A stretch of 42,691 nt of DNA, taken from the NCBI GenBank assembly GCA_945913015.1, contig CAMECH010000022.1:1-42691 (forward strand), read 5' to 3'. How positions within the stretch are numbered: the first letter of the stretch is position 1; each line of letters opens with the position of its first letter. Below are positions 1 to 6,451 of the stretch, in pieces. The notes under the pieces are model-generated. The model saw only the letters and a list, made by a program, of their open reading frames with translations. It made no database searches and was not told where the DNA came from. Source of the stretch: an uncultured Bacteroides sp. (GTDB lineage Bacteria; Bacillota; Clostridia; Lachnospirales; Lachnospiraceae). Position numbers and translations under genes: made by a program.

Positions 1-120
1 GAAATTCTTGTTGAATTTTCAGGGTTGTCTTACTGTTCAGTTATCAATGTTCTGTCGCCTGTCACACCAGCAATCATCTGCCTTAAAGGCTTTTCTTATC
101 TGCTCTCTCGTGCGACAGCT
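1..120 (-). other. Probable pre-rRNA leader region
   Basis: Downstream of the promoter the minus-strand transcript has a closing stem CTGTCGC/GCGACAG (52-58 with 112-118). It then carries a stretch reading AACTGAACAGTAAGAC and CTGAAAATTCAAC, which resembles the conserved leader or spacer next to 16S rRNA in Clostridia. This is recognition from memory rather than an alignment; the mature rRNA would lie left of position 1. The short ORF at 25-225 on the other strand is not credible. Confidence 0.45.
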
Positions 121-125
121 ATATT

Positions 126-154
126 AGAATATCACCAAACTTTTACATTGTCAA
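126..154 (-). promoter_or_regulatory. Strong sigma-A promoter, probably of an rRNA operon
   Basis: On the minus strand a perfect -35 TTGACA (149-154) is followed after 17 bp by TATTCT (126-131). The upstream side is very A/T-rich, like an UP element. No tRNA or CDS lies downstream inside the window; the transcript would leave through the left edge. The strength of the promoter and the leader that follows suggest an rRNA operon, but no rRNA sequence is present to prove it. Confidence 0.75.
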
Positions 155-242
155 CAACTTTTTTACATTTTTTTAAACTTTTTTTCAAAGTCCTTAAAAG
201 CGCTCAAAAGCTACATCTCATTTAATTAAAAGCAGTGATAAA

Positions 243-331
243 CGCAGAAGGAGGGATTTGAACCCTCGCGCCGCTATTAACGACCTGCACCCTTTCCAGG
301 GGTGTCCCTTCAGCCTCTTGGGTACTTCTGC
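243..331 (-). tRNA. tRNA-Ser(GGA)
   Basis: The minus strand folds as a class II tRNA of 89 nt. The acceptor stem is GCAGAAG/CTTCTGC with discriminator G. The anticodon loop CTGGAAA has anticodon GGA, there is a long variable arm, and the T-loop reads GGTTCAAATCC. The CCA end is not encoded. It lies about 125 bp from the next tRNA-Ser gene on the same strand. Confidence 0.93.
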
Positions 332-415
332 AAACCGCAATCTCTTCTGACTGCGTCAGCTTTAACCTTACTGATACGAATTTAACTTCTATTAAATTGT
401 CCTAAAGGCAAAATA

Positions 416-450
416 AAACCACTCTTTAGTGTCAGACACCATAGTGGTTT
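416..450 (-). terminator. Hairpin terminator after tRNA-Ser(UGA)
   Basis: Inverted arms AAACCACT (416-423) and AGTGGTTT (443-450) enclose a second small stem GTGTC/GACAC. On the minus strand the hairpin is followed by a T-rich tract (TTTTATTTT), as expected for an intrinsic terminator placed after the upstream tRNA gene. Confidence 0.55.
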
Positions 451-458
451 CATAAAAG

Positions 459-544
459 CGGAGAGGATGGGATTCGAACCCATGCGCCCGTGAAGACAAA
501 CGGTTTTCAAGACCGCCCCGTTATGACCGCTTCGGTACCTCTCC
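459..544 (-). tRNA. tRNA-Ser(UGA)
   Basis: Class II tRNA of 86 nt on the minus strand. The acceptor is GGAGAGG/CCTCTCC with discriminator G. The anticodon loop CTTGAAA gives anticodon TGA, the variable arm is long, and the T-loop is GGTTCGAATCC. No CCA is encoded. It starts about 80 bp downstream of the ispD stop codon and may be co-transcribed with that operon. Confidence 0.93.
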
Positions 545-624
545 ATATTGCTGATTTCATATCAGCGACTTTGTTATATTACCATTACAATATAAATATG
601 TCAACATATTTTTTTGCATTTTTA

Positions 625-1332
625 TCAATTTTTATTCAAAAATATTTCTGCAATTAAAATATCTTCAGGAGTTGTCACTTTTATATTACAGTAACTTCCT
701 TCACTCATATATACCTTTGCATCTGTAAAGCTTTCAACAACCATGGCATCATCGGTTACCGTTACAGCATTTTTACATTGTTCCAAAGCACTGTAAGCAT
801 CCCATACAAGCTTATAATCAAATACCTGCGGTGTCTGAATCTGCCACAGCGTCCTTCTGTCGGGAGTAGATACGGCCGTCTTATCTTCAGCAACCACTTT
901 TATTGTATCCTTGACCGGCACTGCTGCAACACACGCCTTATACCGTGTGACATTATCAAGCGCCCTGTTCAGTATTTCCTGATCAACGCATGGTCTTGCC
1001 CCATCATGTATAAAAACATTGGCATCTGCAATTCCGTATTTCTCATATATTGTCAAAAGTCCGTTATATACGGAATTCCAGCGTTCTTTCCCGCCTGCTG
1101 TGATTGTCGTTACCTTATTAAAATCATATTTATCAACAATTTCTTTTCTTACAAATTCAATATCCGCTTCCTGACAGACAAGAACTATCTCATCCGTAAA
1201 ACTATCCTGAAATGCTTTAAGTGAGTAATATAACAACGGCTTTTCGTTCACCATCATATATTGCTTCGGTATATCGCTTTTCATGCGGGAACCTCTTCCG
1301 CCCGCAAGCACTATTGCAATGTTTCTCTTCAT
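625..1332 (-). CDS. ispD: 2-C-methyl-D-erythritol 4-phosphate cytidylyltransferase
   Basis: IspD transfers CMP from CTP to methylerythritol 4-phosphate, the third step of the MEP isoprenoid pathway. It is a cytosolic enzyme. The 235-residue product opens with the nucleotide-binding loop LAGGRGSRM (residues 9-17) and carries HDGARP near residue 108 and the QTPQVF motif near residue 155, all typical of the family at its normal length. I chose the ATG at 1332 rather than an earlier in-frame ATG because a GGGG ribosome binding site sits six bases before it and the protein then starts right at the conserved strand. It is the last protein gene of the tex-to-ispD run, separated from tsaD by a repeat-containing gap of about 130 bp, and tRNA-Ser(UGA) follows. 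Confidence 0.93.
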   Translation of the reverse strand: MKRNIAIVLAGGRGSRMKSDIPKQYMMVNEKPLLYYSLKAFQDSFTDEIVLVCQEADIEFVRKEIVDKYDFNKVTTITAGGKERWNSVYNGLLTIYEKYGIADANVFIHDGARPCVDQEILNRALDNVTRYKACVAAVPVKDTIKVVAEDKTAVSTPDRRTLWQIQTPQVFDYKLVWDAYSALEQCKNAVTVTDDAMVVESFTDAKVYMSEGSYCNIKVTTPEDILIAEIFLNKN

Positions 1333-1371
1333 ACTAACCCCATTTCTGAGCAATTTATCGCGAAGAGGCGA

Positions 1372-1402
1372 TGAAAAATCTTCATGTCAATAAGATTTTT
1401 CA
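1372..1402. repeat. Palindromic repeat, TGTGAAAAAT arm type (copy 1)
   Basis: TGAAAAATCTT (1372-1382) pairs with AAGATTTTTCA (1392-1402). The same arm sequence with a different loop occurs at 26605-26642 and 41245-41280. Here it lies between tsaD and ispD, directly beside a GACGC hairpin unit. It is probably transcribed within the operon mRNA. Confidence 0.6.
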
Positions 1403-1411
1403 CACTTCCTC

Positions 1412-1450
1412 CATTCCGCAGACGCTTTGGCGTCGGAGGAATCGCGAGCC
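1412..1450. repeat. 39-bp intergenic repeat with GACGC hairpin (copy 1)
   Basis: This 39-bp segment matches 26506-26544 at 38 of 39 positions. Its core is the palindrome GACGCTTTGGCGTC (1421-1434). On the minus strand the hairpin is followed by GCGGAATGGAGG, a Shine-Dalgarno-like run, although no start codon follows here; a second palindrome comes first and ispD starts about 80 bp further on. Confidence 0.7.
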
Positions 1451-1461
1451 CGCAAATCCTG

Positions 1462-2583
1462 TCAGACTCTTTCACCGAGTCTGAGATTCGGCACCGCGTT
1501 CAAATCCCATCCATGCCGCACGCCCTTAATGTATTCATAATATGCAGCAACGCCAATCATAGCTGCATTGTCTGTACAAAATATTGGTGAAGGCGAGTAA
1601 AATCTGACACCTGCCCTGCCACATTCAGCCTCAAGTGAAGCACGAAGCGCAGAATTGGCAGCAACACCTCCGGCAATTGCAAGCGTATCCATATTATATT
1701 CTTTTACCGCAAGCATGGCTCTGCTCACCAGCGCATCAATGACTGCCTTTTGAAATGATGCCACTAAATCTGCGCGATTAACTTCTTCATTTTTCATTTC
1801 ACATGAATTAAGATAATTTAATACCGCTGATTTAATTCCGCTGAAAGAAAAATCATATTCCGAACCGTCAACATGCGCGCGTGGGAACTCAATTGCATCA
1901 GGATTTCCTTCCTTTGCAAGCTTATCAACCTTAGGCCCTCCCGGATATCCGAGTCCAACAGCTCTTGCCACCTTGTCGAAAGCCTCACCGGCCGCATCAT
2001 CTCTTGTCCTTCCGATTATTTCATACTCTCCGTAATCTTTCACAAGGACAAGGTGCGTGTGTCCTCCCGATACAACAAGTGACACAAACGGAGGCTTCAA
2101 ATCAGGATGCTCAATAAAATTTGCCGAAATATGCCCTTCTATATGATGCACTCCTACAAGCGGAAGATGCTTCGCAAATGCGATTGCCTTTGCCTCAGCA
2201 ACACCTACAAGCAAAGCGCCCACAAGTCCGGGGCCGTATGTAACTCCGATAGCTGTAATGTCATCAAGGGTAACGCCTGCCTCACTAAGTGCCATCTCTA
2301 TAACCGGATTAATCTGTTCCATGTGCTTCCTTGAAGCTATCTCAGGAACAACTCCGCCATAAACTGTGTGAAGCGCAATCTGCGATGAAATCACATTTGA
2401 CATTACGGTTCTCCCATTTTTGATTACCGCTGCCGCAGTTTCATCGCATGAACTCTCTATTGCAAGTATAAGTACATCACTGCTGCCATGTTCCCTGCCG
2501 CCATCTGATTTATTTTTATCACACAGACTTTTTTCAAGTGTCTGTGCCGTATTGGTAATTATTATATCATTATCTTGCTCCAT
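1462..2583 (-). CDS. tsaD: tRNA N6-threonylcarbamoyladenosine transferase subunit TsaD
   Basis: TsaD works with TsaB and TsaE to transfer the threonylcarbamoyl group to A37 of ANN-decoding tRNAs. The 373-residue product has the ASKHA-fold signature [10 protein letters not shown] (about residues 40-49), the metal-binding HIEGH motif (about 146-150), a [10 protein letters not shown] stretch and [10 protein letters not shown] near the C-terminus. Family members are usually about 340 residues, so the N-terminus carries an extra polar tail of about 35 residues. The ATG at 2583 was chosen because GGAG lies six bases upstream. An earlier ATG at 2682 would overlap the preceding gene and has no good ribosome binding site. 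tsaE, tsaB and rimI are three to six genes upstream on the same strand, so the t6A pathway is nearly complete here; tsaC is not in the window. Confidence 0.93.
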   Translation of the reverse strand: MEQDNDIIITNTAQTLEKSLCDKNKSDGGREHGSSDVLILAIESSCDETAAAVIKNGRTVMSNVISSQIALHTVYGGVVPEIASRKHMEQINPVIEMALSEAGVTLDDITAIGVTYGPGLVGALLVGVAEAKAIAFAKHLPLVGVHHIEGHISANFIEHPDLKPPFVSLVVSGGHTHLVLVKDYGEYEIIGRTRDDAAGEAFDKVARAVGLGYPGGPKVDKLAKEGNPDAIEFPRAHVDGSEYDFSFSGIKSAVLNYLNSCEMKNEEVNRADLVASFQKAVIDALVSRAMLAVKEYNMDTLAIAGGVAANSALRASLEAECGRAGVRFYSPSPIFCTDNAAMIGVAAYYEYIKGVRHGWDLNAVPNLRLGERV

Positions 2584-2671
2584 CTTAATCTCCGTTCCGC
2601 AGCATTTTCCAATAATTGTCTGTGTTATATATTCAGACACAAGGCCTGAGTGCAAAAATCCGGCTGCCGCC

Positions 2672-3271
2672 TTATTTTTCATCGCCCATCTGCTTAGATG
2701 ACGAAAGCTCCCAATACAGTATCTTCCAGCGCCCGTTCTCGTCCTTTCGCAGTTTATAGCTGTGATATGCATTGGAAAGCTGGTTGCCCTCTCTCACATA
2801 ATACAACACCGTTCCTATCGCATATGATTTACCGCTTATAGTCTTATATTCAAAATTTACCGAGCTGTCCACCTTATAATCAGCCACATATCTGTTAATC
2901 GAACGATAATTAGCCACATCTGCTTTCAACGCAGCCGTAAATTCTTCGTCAGTCTGTTTTCCCTTAAGCTCATCATCAAAAAGCAGCCTTGCCTGCGCAC
3001 CGAGTTTTTCAACCTGCTCATCAGTTGTATCTGACGCATAGTACGCCTGCGTTATGCGCGCATAAAGCTTAAGCACCTCCCGCGGAGACTCAGGATAATT
3101 ATTGCCGATATCCTTTACAATCAGCTCCTGCGCATTGGCGTTTCCTGCCCCGGCAGCCTTCTGCTCCTGTTTCCCCTCCGATGAATCACGGTTTGACAGG
3201 TAAAAATAATATCCTATTACAAGCGCTGCCATTATCGACACAAGTATAATCGTTTTAATGCTTTTTTTCAT
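2672..3271 (-). CDS. Membrane-anchored extracytoplasmic protein of unknown function
   Basis: The 199-residue product is not recognised with certainty. It has a short basic N-terminus and one hydrophobic segment (about residues 7-25) without a lipobox cysteine, so it is probably a signal anchor with the rest outside the cell. A low-complexity linker rich in Ala, Gly, Gln and Asn (about 30-50) leads to an alpha/beta domain. The last 60 residues ([20 protein letters not shown], then WKILYWEL) resemble the cystatin- or NTF2-like folds of small secreted Clostridia proteins. The start is set by GGGGG five bases upstream. It lies between rnz and tsaD and ends just inside the non-coding sequence before the chosen tsaD start. 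Conservation of this position in relatives would hint at a link with the operon, but nothing in the sequence reveals a function. Confidence 0.75.
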   Translation of the reverse strand: MKKSIKTIILVSIMAALVIGYYFYLSNRDSSEGKQEQKAAGAGNANAQELIVKDIGNNYPESPREVLKLYARITQAYYASDTTDEQVEKLGAQARLLFDDELKGKQTDEEFTAALKADVANYRSINRYVADYKVDSSVNFEYKTISGKSYAIGTVLYYVREGNQLSNAYHSYKLRKDENGRWKILYWELSSSKQMGDEK

Positions 3272-3280
3272 ACCAACCCC

Positions 3281-3306
3281 CTATTCCGCAGGCGCTTTAG
3301 TGTCAA
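3281..3306. repeat. Degenerate GACGC-type repeat before the anchored-protein gene
   Basis: The minus strand reads GACACTAAAGCGCC, then TGCGGAATAGGGGG just before the ATG at 3271. It shares TAAAGCG-C-TGCGGAAT-GGG with the full repeat copies, but the palindrome is damaged. The GGGGG at its end is the ribosome binding site of the gene. Confidence 0.4.
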
Positions 3307-3313
3307 AGAGGCT

Positions 3314-4225
3314 TTAATCCTCCTCAAACCCAAGTTCAACCGTCATACCGTCCTTACCTGCTTTTGCATCAGGAAAAATATCCGTAACACTCTTCATATA
3401 TTCTTTCGGTCTTACAAGCGAAGGACTGTAGTGGGTAAGCCACATTTCTTTTACCTTTGCTTCTCTTGCAAGCTGTGCCGCCTCAACGAAAGTCATATGT
3501 TTATATTTTCTTGCATTTCCGTCCTTATCCTGCTCCCCATACATACCTTCACATATAAAAAGGTCTGCATCAGCAGCGTTCTGTGCAATACGGTCAATAG
3601 GTCTTGAATCGGTACAATACGTTACTTTAATACCTTTTCTTGCTGCTCCCATAACCATATCAGGCGTATACACAATGCCGTCGGCTTCCACCTCCTGACC
3701 ATGCTGCAGGCGGTTCCAGCAGTTCTTCGGAATTCCTTTTTCAATTGCAGCCTCAACATTAAATCTTCCTATGCGCATAATACTTATGGAATATCCGTAA
3801 CATGTAACGGCATGATTAACCTTAAATGCGTCAATGACATATCCGTTAATTTCAATGCGCTCCTGCTGGTTTTCAAGCTCTATACATTTTATTTCAAAAG
3901 GAAGCTCCGGTGCTATTACCCTGAGCGAACTTACAACTTTAGCAAGCCCCTTAGGCCCGATAATGGTAAGCGGCTCTGTGCGGTCTGCGTTGCCCATTGT
4001 AAGAAGCAATCCCGGAAGTCCGCTTATATGGTCCGCATGAAAATGTGTTATGCACAAAATATCTATCGGTTTAAAGCTCCAGCCCTTCTCCTTAATCGCT
4101 ACCTGAGTACCCTCTCCGCAGTCAATAAGAAGGCTGCTGCCATTATATCTTGTCATCAGCGATGTGAGCCATCTTCCCGGAAGCGGCATCATTCCGCTTG
4201 TTCCGAGCAAACATACATCCAGCAT
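3314..4225 (-). CDS. rnz: Ribonuclease Z
   Basis: RNase Z is the endonuclease that trims the 3' end of tRNA precursors lacking an encoded CCA, which fits the three tRNA genes in this window, none of which encodes CCA. The 303-residue product is the usual length of the short bacterial form. It shows the metallo-beta-lactamase motif HFHADH at residues 61-66, LIDCGEGTQ near residue 35, a CTDSRP stretch near residue 210 and the late motif THYSPSLVRP near residue 265. A GGAGG site precedes the ATG by 10 bases. It lies directly downstream of rimI (21-bp gap) and upstream of the anchored protein and tsaD, probably in one operon. Confidence 0.93.
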   Translation of the reverse strand: MLDVCLLGTSGMMPLPGRWLTSLMTRYNGSSLLIDCGEGTQVAIKEKGWSFKPIDILCITHFHADHISGLPGLLLTMGNADRTEPLTIIGPKGLAKVVSSLRVIAPELPFEIKCIELENQQERIEINGYVIDAFKVNHAVTCYGYSISIMRIGRFNVEAAIEKGIPKNCWNRLQHGQEVEADGIVYTPDMVMGAARKGIKVTYCTDSRPIDRIAQNAADADLFICEGMYGEQDKDGNARKYKHMTFVEAAQLAREAKVKEMWLTHYSPSLVRPKEYMKSVTDIFPDAKAGKDGMTVELGFEED

Positions 4226-4246
4226 TAAAATATTTCCTCCAAAACT

Positions 4247-4693
4247 CTATTTTGAGATAATTCTTGACATAACGCAGGCATCCTCACATGGTTTTTCATA
4301 AAAATTTTTACGCAGACCTATGTTCTTAAATCCTGCCGATTCATATAAATGCTTTGCTGCCTCGTTACTTTGGCGAACCTCAAGGAAAAAAATTTCAACC
4401 TGCTTTTCAAGTCCTCTCTCAATCAGGCTGTCCATCATCTCTCTTCCAATCCCACGCCTTCTGTATGCTTCGCCTACTGCAACATTTACAATATTTCCTT
4501 CTCCGAGTACCGTCCACATTCCGCAGTAGCCTGCAATATGTCCGTCCTCCTCGCATACTATATACACATTATCCGGTGTATTCATTGCATCTTTAATAGA
4601 ATTGCGCGACCACGGTATTGAAAAGGATGCCTTCTCAATTGCTTCAACCTCATCAAGGTCCTCTTCGCGCATCTTCCTTATAATCCTTCTCAC
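4247..4693 (-). CDS. rimI: Ribosomal protein S18 alanine N-acetyltransferase
   Basis: This is a GNAT-fold N-acetyltransferase of 148 residues. The acetyl-CoA pyrophosphate-binding loop RRRGIG lies near residues 78-83, followed by the EVRQSNEAAKHLYESAGF region typical of RimI. The family acetylates the N-terminal alanine of ribosomal protein S18, although bacterial RimI homologues can act on other proteins. The GTG at 4693 lies six bases from GGAGG, so it is preferred over the TTG three bases earlier. It follows tsaB after a 12-bp gap; rimI is commonly found between tsaB and tsaD in Firmicutes, which supports the call. Confidence 0.88.
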   Translation of the reverse strand: MRRIIRKMREEDLDEVEAIEKASFSIPWSRNSIKDAMNTPDNVYIVCEEDGHIAGYCGMWTVLGEGNIVNVAVGEAYRRRGIGREMMDSLIERGLEKQVEIFFLEVRQSNEAAKHLYESAGFKNIGLRKNFYEKPCEDACVMSRIISK

Positions 4694-4705
4694 CAATTGC
4701 CTCCA

Positions 4706-5422
4706 TCACTGATTATTGCGTTCTCTCTCCGCCTGTGAAGGACGAAGATAGTCAGGCACATGCTCCCTTGCATTGGCTGCCTTGCCGCATGCCTGCATAC
4801 GCATTCCAAGCACCGCAACAGAAGCTGCTCTCGGCATCGACATATGCGCCGGTGCAAATATAAACGGCACTGTCATCTTTTCCTTTATTACATCACTGTA
4901 AAGTGCGGCCGCATCACCGAGAAAAATAACGGACTGCTGCATTTCATTGAGTCTTTCTATAAGCTTTTCCGTCTGCATAAGCGATGATTCAAGCAATATT
5001 TCAAGCAATCCTGATTCATCTTTGTCACAGCCATAATCAAAACGGTAAATTCCCGTGTATACATTACCGCGCCTTGCATCCATCACAGGACACACAAGCC
5101 TGTCAGTTCCGATTACATTCATGGCCAGCGCATCAAGTGTAGGCACCGACACAATCGGCTTATCAAGTGCAAGACCTATTCCTTTGCCGGTTGCAGAGCC
5201 TATGCGAAGTCCCGTAAAAGAACCCGGCCCCGAAGAAACAGCAATTAAATCGATTGATTCTATCGGACTCTCTGTCATTGTACAGATTTCATCAATCATA
5301 GGAAGAAGTGTCTGCGAATGCGTCTGTTTAAAATTGGTAGTATATTCTGCTGTTACAATATCATCCGTAACAATTGCAGCAGAAGCAGTCACAGATGAAC
5401 TCTCTATTGCCAGTACTCTCAT
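4706..5422 (-). CDS. tsaB: tRNA threonylcarbamoyladenosine biosynthesis protein TsaB
   Basis: TsaB is the partner of TsaD in the t6A37 complex; it has the ASKHA fold but no catalytic role. The 238-residue product begins MRVLAIESSS and contains the characteristic SSGPGSFTGLRIG segment near residues 65-80, plus a C-terminal YLRPSQAE tail. The ATG at 5422 has GGAG six bases upstream; the earlier in-frame start has none. The gene follows tsaE with a 39-bp gap that carries a degenerate copy of the GACGC hairpin repeat beside its Shine-Dalgarno. Confidence 0.92.
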   Translation of the reverse strand: MRVLAIESSSVTASAAIVTDDIVTAEYTTNFKQTHSQTLLPMIDEICTMTESPIESIDLIAVSSGPGSFTGLRIGSATGKGIGLALDKPIVSVPTLDALAMNVIGTDRLVCPVMDARRGNVYTGIYRFDYGCDKDESGLLEILLESSLMQTEKLIERLNEMQQSVIFLGDAAALYSDVIKEKMTVPFIFAPAHMSMPRAASVAVLGMRMQACGKAANAREHVPDYLRPSQAERERNNQ

Positions 5423-5429
5423 TATAATC

Positions 5430-5456
5430 TCCATTCCCAAGAACGCTTTAACGCGT
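5430..5456. repeat. Degenerate GACGC-type hairpin next to the tsaB ribosome binding site
   Basis: On the minus strand ACGCGTTAAAGCGT is followed by TCTTGGGAATGGAG, the tsaB ribosome binding site. The layout of palindrome, short spacer and GGAATGG(A/G)G is the same as in the better preserved copies at 1412-1450 and 26506-26544, though the sequence is only partly alike. Confidence 0.4.
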
Positions 5457-5461
5457 GATGC

Positions 5462-5893
5462 CTAAATTCCCTCAAGCGTTATTTTGCGGTAATCAAAGCC
5501 TTTTTCCAAATCCTTTTCAATCTTTACACGGATTGTCTCCTCCGGAAGAAGTTCCTCTATCAGGTGTCCCCATTCAACAAGGCACACTCCATCCCCGAAA
5601 AAGTATTCCTCATAACCGATTTCATCCATTTCTGACACATCGCCTATCCGGTACACATCAAAATGATAAAACGGAATACGTCCGTCCGTATACTCCTGCA
5701 CAATTGTAAATGTCGGGCTGTTTACAGGTTCTTCAATACCAAGTCCCAAAGCAAAGCCCTGCGTAAAAACAGTTTTCCCTACCCCAAGGTCACCGTCAAG
5801 GCAGTATATCTGTCCGGGAACCGACTTCGCCGCCAGCTCCTTTCCAAGATTAAATGTATCCTGTGCAGTTAAAGATTCAACAACCATGCTCAT
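5462..5893 (-). CDS. tsaE: tRNA threonylcarbamoyladenosine biosynthesis ATPase TsaE
   Basis: TsaE is the P-loop ATPase that drives the TsaB-TsaD t6A complex through its cycle. The 143-residue product has Walker A GDLGVGKT (residues 34-41), an HFDVYR motif near residue 75 and the LVEWGHLIEELLPEETIRV segment near residue 105 that defines the family. The ATG at 5893 has GGAG six bases upstream; a TTG four codons earlier overlaps that site. It is preceded by the YcxB-like gene with a 22-bp gap and followed by tsaB. Confidence 0.93.
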   Translation of the reverse strand: MSMVVESLTAQDTFNLGKELAAKSVPGQIYCLDGDLGVGKTVFTQGFALGLGIEEPVNSPTFTIVQEYTDGRIPFYHFDVYRIGDVSEMDEIGYEEYFFGDGVCLVEWGHLIEELLPEETIRVKIEKDLEKGFDYRKITLEGI

Positions 5894-5915
5894 TGCCAAC
5901 TCCAAAATTCACTGA

Positions 5916-6422
5916 TTAATTCTTAAACGATACCTTATACTTTCCTGCTCCGGCAGTCATAACATTCTTTACCGCTTCAAGCTGTTCCCCAAGTTCTCTC
6001 TTAGGAATAATATTGGCGCGTGTCGGAGTAAAATACACAAGAATGGATTTCCCTGTATCCTTAACCCTGTAAACCATATCCCACGACACTCCCGCCGTAT
6101 CTTCACCCATGCTCACAGTGATATTTTCCTCATCAATCACATAGTGCATAGGCTTTGCAAATGCCTCTCCCCGTATCGCTTTTTTTGCATTAAGCACAAG
6201 CTGAACCGGTATCACAATAAGAAATACAACAGCAAACAACAGCGCCAGCAGCGCAAATGTAAGATTCATTGTCTCCTGATTCATAAGTGCGTAAGCACCA
6301 AGCAAAAGAAGTATTATTCCGAGGATAATCTCACACCAACCGCTGAAAGCGTGATACTTATGATAAATTTTATAATCAATCAAATCCTTTTCATCTACGG
6401 TAACGTCAAATTCAACCTTCAT
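5916..6422 (-). CDS. YcxB-like membrane protein
   Basis: The 168-residue product has two adjacent hydrophobic segments (about residues 31-47 and 54-77) and a C-terminal beta-rich domain (about 95-160). That domain contains the stretch VSWDMVYRVKDTGKSILVYF and then TRANIIPKREL, the pattern of YcxB-like/PH-like membrane proteins. The N-terminal strand MKVEFDVTVDEKDL is also typical. No enzymatic role is known for the family. It sits between tex and tsaE on the same strand with short gaps, so it is probably part of that transcript. A GAGAGG site is 10 bases before the ATG. Confidence 0.75.
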   Translation of the reverse strand: MKVEFDVTVDEKDLIDYKIYHKYHAFSGWCEIILGIILLLLGAYALMNQETMNLTFALLALLFAVVFLIVIPVQLVLNAKKAIRGEAFAKPMHYVIDEENITVSMGEDTAGVSWDMVYRVKDTGKSILVYFTPTRANIIPKRELGEQLEAVKNVMTAGAGKYKVSFKN

Positions 6423-6451
6423 AATTCAAATACCTCTCTGCCCGCCGTACA

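Noticed and set aside
25-225. 66-aa plus-strand ORF at the left edge
   Set aside because: It lies antisense to a consensus rRNA-type promoter and leader, has no ribosome binding site and no recognisable protein features.
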